Assembly: GCF_001865575.2 (NCBI RefSeq)
Contig: NZ_CP017562.2
Location: forward strand, 682,001-746,000
Direction of reading: 5' to 3'
Length of the DNA stretch: 64,000 bases
Source: Paraburkholderia sprentiae WSM5005
GTDB taxonomy: Bacteria > Pseudomonadota > Gammaproteobacteria > Burkholderiales > Burkholderiaceae
Position numbers and translations under genes: made by a program. The notes beneath the pieces were generated by a model. That model saw nothing but the letters and a program-made list of their open reading frames with translations, was not told the DNA's origin and ran no database searches. Positions 44,708 to 51,222 of the stretch are shown here, piece after piece (the first letter of the stretch is position 1; every line of letters begins with the position of its first letter).

Positions 44708-45322
44708 TTACCCCGCAATTGATGCAAGAATTGATTCGGTTACTGAGCCGGAAGCCTCCGCGCTATCGTCTAATACCACCTCTACGCGTGCGCATGGGCT
44801 ACCATTGTTGGCGCGCTCGAATCGCACCGTGTTGCTTGCGTTGAACGTTCCGTACTCTTTGGAGCCGTCCGCGAAGTGCGCGACACAGCGCATACCTTCG
44901 CAGTTTCCCTGCTCTCTTAGGGCGAAGCTGATCCAATGATTAACAAACGGCGCTAACGTGGCATGCTTGCTAGTTGTCCGCTTGTCATCCCGATCATGGA
45001 TGATCCACCTACGGCCGTATATCGCGATGATCCGGGGAGGGTCGGCACACTTGCATAGAACGATATCCCCGCCCACGGCTTGACGTCGCCCGCCGTTCAC
45101 GCGATCAATCAGGCGATGCCCATCGCCCAGGCCCGAACCGTATGTAATCAGCCCCGTGCTATCGCACTTGGCGCAATACGCGGTGTCTCCAATGAAGGCT
45201 AGGCGGCGGCGCTTGCCATCCTCGCCCATGATCGTGCCGCACTGCTTGTCGGAAAAAACACGGCTTCCTTTGCCGCTTGTCAGTGGATCGTCTTCGACCG
45301 CTGCATAATAAGTTTCAGTCAT
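44708..45322 (-). CDS. PAAR domain protein with conserved C-terminal extension (second copy)
   Basis: This 204-residue protein starts at ATG 45322, two bases after the first PAAR stop. Residues 1-~105 are a PAAR spike: repeated short beta turns with Cys pairs (CAKCDSTGLITYGSG, CKCADPPRIIAIYG) that bind Zn at the tip. A linker leads to an extension from ~130 (HWISFALREQGN, GMRCVAHFADGSKEYGTFN) ending SVTESILASIAG. The same extension is in the other PAAR protein here. PAAR proteins cap the VgrG spike of the T6SS; the extension probably holds the cargo. No VgrG is in the window. Confidence 0.85.
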   Translation of the reverse strand: MTETYYAAVEDDPLTSGKGSRVFSDKQCGTIMGEDGKRRRLAFIGDTAYCAKCDSTGLITYGSGLGDGHRLIDRVNGGRRQAVGGDIVLCKCADPPRIIAIYGRRWIIHDRDDKRTTSKHATLAPFVNHWISFALREQGNCEGMRCVAHFADGSKEYGTFNASNTVRFERANNGSPCARVEVVLDDSAEASGSVTESILASIAG

Positions 45323-45324
45323 GC

Positions 45325-45906
45325 TTACCCTGCGATCGCTGAGAGTAGGGATTCGGTTACTGAGCCTGATCCGTTCGCGTTGTCGCCTGGTAATATCTCA
45401 AGGCGCGAACATGCACTGTCATTGTCAAAGCGCTCGAAGCGCACTGTATTATCTGCACTGAACGTGCCGTATACTTCTGAATCGTCATTGAAGTGCGCAA
45501 CGCAGCGCAGACCCGCGCAATTTCCGCGCTCCCGTAGCGCAAAGGAAATCCAGTGACTGGCAACATCGTTCGTGCGTGCGGTGTTCGCCGTATCACTCGC
45601 CCTCGTACTGTCCGAGCCGGTGTTGAGATGAATGAACATTCCTGCATCTGCACCCGCGATTACCCGGTTCTTTCCGCAAGGACATAGCACGTTGTCACCG
45701 TGTACAACGGCATTCCTGTTATTTTCTGACACGCCGTCACCGGTGCCGATGATCTTGAACACGCCCTTGCAGTTGCCACACGTCGCTTCCTCACCATGCA
45801 AGGCAATATGTTTTCCGCCATCAAACATCGTGGACGAAAGCGCGATAACGAATCCTCTGGTGGTTGTCGGGTCGCCATGTCGAACCAGTGCAAGCCTCAT
45901 AGTCAT
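45325..45906 (-). CDS. PAAR domain protein with conserved C-terminal extension (first copy)
   Basis: This 193-residue protein starts at ATG 45906; ATG 45900 is a better-spaced alternative from its RBS. Residues 1-~95 are PAAR-type (GDPTTTRGFV, ATCGNCKGVFKIIGTG, VLCPCGKNRVIAG), with Cys pairs for Zn. The extension (HWISFALRERGN, GLRCVAHFNDDSEVYGTFS, SVTESLLSAIAG) is clearly paralogous to the second copy. It would sit at the tip of a T6SS spike. It lies 27 bases after the first gene of the cluster. Confidence 0.85.
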   Translation of the reverse strand: MTMRLALVRHGDPTTTRGFVIALSSTMFDGGKHIALHGEEATCGNCKGVFKIIGTGDGVSENNRNAVVHGDNVLCPCGKNRVIAGADAGMFIHLNTGSDSTRASDTANTARTNDVASHWISFALRERGNCAGLRCVAHFNDDSEVYGTFSADNTVRFERFDNDSACSRLEILPGDNANGSGSVTESLLSAIAG

Positions 45907-45933
45907 TTTCCCTGTTGAAAGTTTCTGGATTAA

Positions 45934-46602
45934 TCAAAAATCGACAAAGTGCCAGTCACCCGATTCTGGGTCATAGATTGCGCACTGGTCCATAGAGGAC
46001 TTGCCAAGTTCTTCCGCCGCAATGGTCGGCGGCATCCTGGCTATTGCCTCTTCAGCTGCATCGTGAATCTGCGCAGTTGACCAGCCATCCATTGCTTCGA
46101 GCGTTTCGGCGAAGTTTGACAAGCCTGCTTTCGCGAAGATGTCTTCAATTCGGTCGACGACGCGCCCGGTAAACCGGATGGAAAAGTGGTCCCATTGGTC
46201 ACGCGAAATCTCAAACGAGTCACCGGTGTAGACCATGATGGGCTGCGCGTGCTTGCCGACGACAATCCGGCCGCGATCCGCAGCGAAAGCGTAGTTAACC
46301 GATACGTTCAGGCTTCCGTTCTGCTCAAGAAAATGACGCGTATCGACGCACCTGAAATCAATCGGCCAGAAGTGATCTTCGTCATCGTGCAGGTCCATTG
46401 AACCCAAGATCGCATCGAGCGGACTCAGATAGGTACAGATCATGCGCCGGTGGTCTGCGCGGTGGCAAAGCATCTGCATGTCACCGCAGTAGTGACTGCC
46501 GGGCGAGACGGATGGAGCATCAAGTGGCTTGTTCACCATCGCATACAGGCGAAGCGAAGAATGTAACTGGTAGGGACAGGCTTCATGTGTATCGGCAGAC
46601 AA
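45934..46602 (-). CDS. Hypothetical protein at head of PAAR cluster
   Basis: This 222-residue protein has a start at TTG 46602, eight bases after AAGGAG. No known domain is recognised and no signal peptide or membrane helix is seen. The centre is beta-rich with aromatic residues (HFWPIDFRC, QWDHFSIRFTG); the C-terminal third is helical and ends SGDWHFVDF. First-position genes of PAAR-effector clusters are often chaperones or adaptors (DUF2169 or DUF4123), but no resemblance to those is seen. Its role is unknown; co-transcription with the PAAR genes is inferred from spacing. Confidence 0.6.
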   Translation of the reverse strand: MSADTHEACPYQLHSSLRLYAMVNKPLDAPSVSPGSHYCGDMQMLCHRADHRRMICTYLSPLDAILGSMDLHDDEDHFWPIDFRCVDTRHFLEQNGSLNVSVNYAFAADRGRIVVGKHAQPIMVYTGDSFEISRDQWDHFSIRFTGRVVDRIEDIFAKAGLSNFAETLEAMDGWSTAQIHDAAEEAIARMPPTIAAEELGKSSMDQCAIYDPESGDWHFVDF

Positions 46603-46882
46603 ACGGACATCTCCTTGAAGTCAGGACGCGTCGGCAAAAGGAACCTAACGCCCTCCGGTCAATGCCGGACTGCGTAATCCCTTTTCCTGAATCAGTTCGC
46701 AAAACCGATAACTGACCATTTAAATTCGAGCCGGTCAACGAAATTAAATCGAGATAACCTAGAATTAACAATCATTAACAGATAGATGCACGATGCAATC
46801 GATTCACGATGCATGGTTCTCCATCGACGTCCATCAAAAAAAGGCGGCATTGAGCCGCCTTCTCCTAAGTGATCGGCGCCAG
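46603..46882. other. Intergenic region upstream of the PAAR cluster
   Basis: About 280 bases, AT-rich in the middle (46710-46790), likely contain the promoter of the PAAR cluster on the minus strand. The terminator of the gene on the right lies in its right end (46836-46861). No other structure was recognised. Confidence 0.45.
46836..46861 (-). terminator. Intrinsic terminator of gene at 46883-47284
   Basis: A7 (46836-46842) precedes AAGGCGGC (46841-46848), a five-base loop and GCCGCCTT (46854-46861) on the plus strand. Read on the minus strand this is a GC stem followed by a U-run, 22 bases after the stop of the gene on the right. Confidence 0.82.
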
Positions 46883-47284
46883 TTAGTGCTTTGTCCACGA
46901 AGCGTCCATAGCCGCCAGTTTCCCGTTCGCGCCGTGCGCAGCGTCAGCGAGAATCGCTGCCGCGTCCCCCGGTGTCAGTTGGCGGTTAGGAAGCCCCTTG
47001 GCGTCGAGCGCAAGCACCGTGAACAGTTCCTGATCGCAGCGGTTGGTCGAGTGATAGTTCTCGCCGATCTGGATCATCAGTTCCAGCAGGTTGCGGTGTT
47101 CGTGTCTTTCCTCGACAGTCACAGCAGGACTCCTGAATATCGAGGTCGCCAGTGTAATCAGATGTCGGAGTTGCTGCCCCTGCCGGTCGCAAAGATGGAA
47201 GGCGGCCAGCGCGAGCTGTTCATACCGGAGAGCGTCTACAGGGGGGCGGGATGGAGATTGCTGCTTTCTGGTGGGTTTGGTCAT
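46883..47284 (-). CDS. Hypothetical phage-type protein
   Basis: This 133-residue protein starts at ATG 47284 (MTKPTRKQQSPSRPP). A basic Pro-rich start leads to a helical body (LALAAFHLCDRQGQQLRHLITLA) and an acidic end. No family is recognised with confidence. It is followed by a strong terminator and overlapped upstream by an Ash-like leader frame, an arrangement typical of small phage and satellite genes. Function unknown. Confidence 0.6.
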   Translation of the reverse strand: MTKPTRKQQSPSRPPVDALRYEQLALAAFHLCDRQGQQLRHLITLATSIFRSPAVTVEERHEHRNLLELMIQIGENYHSTNRCDQELFTVLALDAKGLPNRQLTPGDAAAILADAAHGANGKLAAMDASWTKH

Positions 47285-47552
47285 GCGCGGTCCCGGTTAT
47301 CGTGAAGGATCGCCCGGACACATAGGGAGCTGGTGAGCGGGCACAGTGACAGGGTTGGCAGACCGGACTTGAAGACCAACGACCGGCAGGCGCGAGCGCC
47401 TCCCTGCCAAGGCCCGCCCATAGAAAACAGACGTGCAGAGGCAGAGGCATCGCCTGCGGGGCAGGCGTGCCGGTCTTCAAATTTTTCAGGCTGCCAAGCC
47501 CGATCCGTCGCTGTTTCAACGGCATTCCGATTATAAACAGATGCCGGACCAT
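47220..47552 (-). CDS. Possible Ash-like leader reading frame
   Basis: A 110-residue frame (LGSLKNLKTGTPAPQAMPLP, FTITGTAHDQTHQKAAISIPP) overlaps the start of the phage-type gene at 47284 in another frame. Its Cys-, Ser- and Pro-rich, low-complexity composition and its end overlapping the next gene's start recall the Ash-family leader frames found upstream of genes in P4-like satellites. A second open frame overlaps it, so its reality is not certain. It is included as a low-confidence call. Confidence 0.3.
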   Translation of the reverse strand: MVRHLFIIGMPLKQRRIGLGSLKNLKTGTPAPQAMPLPLHVCFLWAGLGREALAPAGRWSSSPVCQPCHCARSPAPYVSGRSFTITGTAHDQTHQKAAISIPPPCRRSPV

Positions 47553-47722
47553 TGACGATTATTGGGATTGTGCGCTGTCGCGAAGGTTGACGGGACTTTC
47601 GCCGTGCCCGTATGACCTTCAATGCCGTTCACGGCGTTTGCGTTGCCTTCGATGTGAATCACGGTGCGGGCCGCGAGCATTGCGACCACGAGAACGAGCA
47701 GGATCAGTGCAAAGCGTCGCAT
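47531..47722 (-). CDS. Small membrane or secreted protein
   Basis: This 63-residue protein starts at ATG 47722 with GGGAGAA upstream. It begins with a single hydrophobic helix (FALILLVLVVAMLAARTVI), after which the sequence is polar. It could be a signal anchor. No family is recognised. It belongs to the phage-remnant-like stretch 46.9-48.1 kb. Small proteins of this type sometimes act in lysis or defence, but nothing shows this here. Confidence 0.5.
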   Translation of the reverse strand: MRRFALILLVLVVAMLAARTVIHIEGNANAVNGIEGHTGTAKVPSTFATAHNPNNRQWSGICL

Positions 47723-48250
47723 GATGGGGTTCTCCCGCGCTACAGGTAGACCTCTACCGCGCTGCGGGCAGGATCAACTGTATTCACGCATGACCAGCAG
47801 CCCGTCGCTGCCACGGCCAGGGCCGTGAACGACCCGGAACTACCAAGTCCGCCCCGACCGCCTGCTCAACGACCAGAGCCATCACGGAAGGGCGTCGCCC
47901 CGTACGGACCAGGCGCCGCACATACCGCCAATGCCGAGCATGGATTTCCCGCCCGAGGTGTAGTTCGCCACCGTCGTGCTGACAACCGGCGGGGAACCCT
48001 ATCCGCATAGCAAGGTGCAAAGAAAAAAGCCTCGAACGCGGGGAGCGATCGAGGCTGCTGAAGGACAGGCTCAATGCCTGTCTGGCAAGGTCGATCGGAC
48101 CCGTGATCGACCACTGCCAATATAGCGAGTTATCCGCCGAATAATTGTGAACAAATGTCGCGTCGTATTGGCCAGTGAATGCGCCAATTAATCGGAATTG
48201 CGGCGCCGTAATGGCGCGCAGTGTGGCCCACGATTGAGTGGGCCGCCGAC
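47723..48250. other. Phage-remnant-like region without intact gene
   Basis: This ~530-base stretch has overlapping short frames on the minus strand. One near 47790-47830 reads like the lipobox end of a small lipoprotein (FTALAVAATGC, then VNTVDPARSAVEVYL before a stop), but it has no start codon. A terminator lies at 48028-48056. I call no gene here. The stretch is probably decayed phage DNA. Confidence 0.4.
48028..48056 (-). terminator. Candidate intrinsic terminator
   Basis: AGCCTCGA (48028-48035) and TCGAGGCT (48049-48056) form a stem with a 13-base loop, preceded by A6 on the plus strand. On the minus strand it gives a U-run after the stem. It may end transcription from the ParB-like gene or a lost gene. 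Confidence 0.6.
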
Positions 48251-48844
48251 TTAATCCGCGCGACCGAGATAGCCCGGCAGTCCCAATGCGGCGTCGCTCT
48301 TTGCCAGCTTCAAGGCTTCCTCGAGCAAAGCTGTGAACTTTTCGTCGCTATCCGGTCGCGGCAACGTCGCGCGAAAGAAATCGGTCCAGCGAAATTCTTC
48401 TAGCGGGACGTTGGTTTTTTCATAGCCGCCGGCATCGCGGACCGCTGCCGCGAGACTTCGGTATTCGTCGTCTCTCAGTTCCCATACGTGCGCCGGCAAT
48501 TCGGAAAACGGCCGGCGCAGGCCTTCAGGGTCGTACGGAAAGGTCCATCGTTGGTTTTCCATGCTGAGCCAGAACGACGCCCACGTGTACGAGGAAAGAT
48601 CCCGCACCAGCACGACCGGGACCGAGCGCACGCCAACGTACCACAGCGCTGCGGCCACATGATGATGATCGATCGCGAACGGTATCGTGCCCGGTCCGCA
48701 GACGACCGGTATCGGCTTTTCGGCGATGGCCATCTCCAGGTCATGGGCGCTCAGTGACCTGTATTGGCGGACTTTTTCGCGGACCTCCCGAGCGCCGTGG
48801 CTCAATTGCGTGGGACGGAGTTTTTCGATTTGCCGCGTATCCAT
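48251..48844 (-). CDS. ParB-like family protein
   Basis: This 197-residue protein starts at ATG 48844 behind AAGGAGA; a longer frame upstream lacks an RBS. It has the ParB/Srx-like nuclease fold: LRPTQLSHGAREVREKVRQYR, the pocket with VVCGPGTIPFAIDHHHVAAAL near residue 55-70 (conserved Asp-His-His), and VVLVRDLSS. This is the ParB-like single-domain class found in isolation, not the chromosome-partition protein, which is longer. Role unknown; cytosolic. Confidence 0.8.
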   Translation of the reverse strand: MDTRQIEKLRPTQLSHGAREVREKVRQYRSLSAHDLEMAIAEKPIPVVCGPGTIPFAIDHHHVAAALWYVGVRSVPVVLVRDLSSYTWASFWLSMENQRWTFPYDPEGLRRPFSELPAHVWELRDDEYRSLAAAVRDAGGYEKTNVPLEEFRWTDFFRATLPRPDSDEKFTALLEEALKLAKSDAALGLPGYLGRAD

Positions 48845-48949
48845 GTCGGTCTCCTTCTCTGGATGCGATGACGCGGCTTCCGCAACTTTCATGCCCCCGC
48901 GCGCGAGCACGGTTCAATGAAGAGGCGGCAAGCCTCTCCATGAGCGCTT

Positions 48950-50710
48950 TCACTGCACGCAGGTGAACGACGCCGCGCTATTCACATCGCCCGCGCCGTT
49001 ATAGCTGGGCCACGCCGGATACTGGCAAAGCGGCCGCGTGCGTCCCGGCACGCCCTCCGTATCGGTGACCACCTGATGCACCGGCGGCGTGCCGTGCTCG
49101 ACCCAGTTCTCCAGCGTCGTCAGCGAGTCCCACGACGCATTGAACTCGGTGCCGACCGCGTGCTGGAGCCCCGGAATCTCATAGAAGCGCGCGAACGACC
49201 CGACTGCGCCAAAGCCCATCGTCACCAGCATGCGCTGATAGTAAATCTCGGTTGCCCGCGTGCTGACGGTCTGATCGACGGTGCCGTGCGCCATCAGCAG
49301 TTTGCCGCCGCGCCGCCTGAAGGGTGTCAGGTCCGCGTTGGTCGCGTCGAGCCCCGACAGCATGCTGACGCGTCCCGACCATCGGCCGGCAAGCGCGGGG
49401 TCGTACCTGAGCGAGTCGGCGTTCGGGTTGTCCATCACCGTATAGCGGACGAAGTCGTCGGCGATCTGACCGTCGAACATCGCGGTGCTTTGCAGCGGAT
49501 ACGACGGCTGCGTCGTGCCGAGCGCGAGCGTCGTGACGATGCCTTCGAGCGGTGAACTGCTGCCCACGCCGAGATCGGCGCCATACACGTTATAGCCGGG
49601 ATACAGCGTTTCGCCGCTGTCGAGCGGATACGCAAACACGAGCGGCGTGTTCATCGTATTCAGTGCCGCGATTTGCCGGTCCGACAGACACGTGTCGCCG
49701 CGCGCAATACCGCCGGCGCAACGCAAAGGCTTACCGTCGACGCGGGCCGTCGCCGGGTCGAACGTCGCATTGCACGCCTGCACATTGCCGATGAGCCCGT
49801 CGACGACGCCATCGAGCCCGTCGCAAGCCTGCATCACCGCTTTGAGCAGCAGCGCGCGCTGTGCGGTATCGGGGTACGCGCCGGGCGCCGCGAAGCCTTC
49901 GGTCACGCGCAATTGCTGAAGGCTCAGCGTCGTGAAGTCGTACGCGGGGTAGAACGCGATAATGCCGTCCCAGTCCTTCGGCCAGCGCTGCGCGACGGTC
50001 AGCGCCTCGCGCCCGCCGGTCGAGCCGCCCGCGAAATACGCCTCGTGCGGATGCGTGCCGTAATGCGCGTCGATGATCACCAGCGAGGCGTCATGCGTTT
50101 TCTTCAGCGCTGCGCCCATGAAGTTGTCGTAGGCTTCGGCGTTGACCGAGAACGCGCCGTTCACCCCACCGTTGGTCGCCTCGTGCCCGGAATCGCTCGC
50201 GAACACCGCGTACCCCCGCGACAACGGTCCCGGCAGATCGGTCGGCGCGCTCGGCACGTTGCCGGTGATCGCGGGAATCGAGCCGTCGAAACCACCGCCG
50301 CCGAGCATCAGGATCTTGCCGTTCCACTGGTCCGGTAATGCGACGTTGAACAGGATGTCAGGCGCGGACGGGTCGACCGGATGAATCGCGCCGGCCACGA
50401 GGCAGTATGGCCCGGTAGCCGTCGCGCCGCTGCCGCTCGCCGCCACCGGTGTCGTCGACGTGACGACGGCGCCTGTCGTCGGCAGGCCGATCGCGCGGGC
50501 AGGGATGGCCAAGCCATTCAGATTCGGGCAGTCGAGTTTCGACCGGCGTGGCGGTTCGTGCTTTGCGCATGCCTCGCCCTCGCATCGGCCCCTGTGCGAA
50601 TCCGCGTACGCGGCGTGGCTCCACAGCGCGCATAGCGCCAGCACACAGCACGCCCCCACCCACGACGGCACGCGCCCGCGCGCGTGCCACAGTCCTCTGC
50701 TCGAGTTCAT
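48950..50710 (-). CDS. Tannase/feruloyl esterase family protein
   Basis: This 586-residue protein starts at ATG 50710 behind AAGGAG and begins with a signal peptide (VGACCVLALCALWSHAAYA), so it is exported. The alpha/beta hydrolase core shows the nucleophile motif GGSTGGREAL (Gly-x-Ser-x-Gly, near residue 235). A pair of Cys residues flanks the Ca2+-binding lid region. FRRRGGKLLMAHGTVDQTVS carries the catalytic Asp and GLQHAVGTEF the His. It hydrolyses ester bonds of plant phenolics such as gallate or ferulate. It stands alone. A fragment of another tannase lies at 17.9 kb. Confidence 0.9.
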   Translation of the reverse strand: MNSSRGLWHARGRVPSWVGACCVLALCALWSHAAYADSHRGRCEGEACAKHEPPRRSKLDCPNLNGLAIPARAIGLPTTGAVVTSTTPVAASGSGATATGPYCLVAGAIHPVDPSAPDILFNVALPDQWNGKILMLGGGGFDGSIPAITGNVPSAPTDLPGPLSRGYAVFASDSGHEATNGGVNGAFSVNAEAYDNFMGAALKKTHDASLVIIDAHYGTHPHEAYFAGGSTGGREALTVAQRWPKDWDGIIAFYPAYDFTTLSLQQLRVTEGFAAPGAYPDTAQRALLLKAVMQACDGLDGVVDGLIGNVQACNATFDPATARVDGKPLRCAGGIARGDTCLSDRQIAALNTMNTPLVFAYPLDSGETLYPGYNVYGADLGVGSSSPLEGIVTTLALGTTQPSYPLQSTAMFDGQIADDFVRYTVMDNPNADSLRYDPALAGRWSGRVSMLSGLDATNADLTPFRRRGGKLLMAHGTVDQTVSTRATEIYYQRMLVTMGFGAVGSFARFYEIPGLQHAVGTEFNASWDSLTTLENWVEHGTPPVHQVVTDTEGVPGRTRPLCQYPAWPSYNGAGDVNSAASFTCVQ

Positions 50711-51222
50711 CGCCGTGTCTCCTTCCAATGAGGGCTGGAGACGGCATCGGACGTCGCGGCATCAGCCCTCTTTGCCGCAACGCACCCATGACCTTTTGAT
50801 CTTCGTTGTTTTAGTCAACAGCGCGGCACCGCGTGTTCAACGCCATGAGCGCGTTGCGCGCCATACCGCCCGACACCGTATAACGGAACTTGTTGGTAGA
50901 AGTCTTTCATCGGCCTGTCGATGTGGTACCGGTCGGCCAAAATCAACCTATTCATCATAGACGCTCAGTCACGCAACACGCGCCGAATTGCCATCGCGGG
51001 CACGCCAGATCGTCGTACTCGCTCGACACTGCGAAGCCGCGTAGGATGGAATCGGGAATAGGCACCGCATCACCGCCGTCGTGCAGGTAAGACTGACGGC
51101 AAAGGGGTGTTCAAAGCTGATCGCGGCGGCGGTTGCCCGTCATACGGCAAGCCCGCGGATATCCAACGAGAAATCTCCGTCTGCCGGATGAGCGCCGCGT
51201 AACACGCACGATTCGACGTTTG
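50711..51222. other. Intergenic region without recognised gene
   Basis: About 510 bases between the tannase and the PAS-GGDEF-EAL gene contain short frames with no family resemblance and no RBS. I see no repeat or terminator that I would support. Confidence 0.5.

Noticed and set aside
45934-46602. DUF4123 or DUF2169 T6SS adaptor
   Set aside because: The expected motifs of those chaperone families are not seen; only the position suggests it.
47770-47850. Lipoprotein-like spanin or Rz1 gene on the minus strand
   Set aside because: A lipobox-like end is readable but there is no start codon after the upstream stop. Kept only as a remark in the phage-remnant region.
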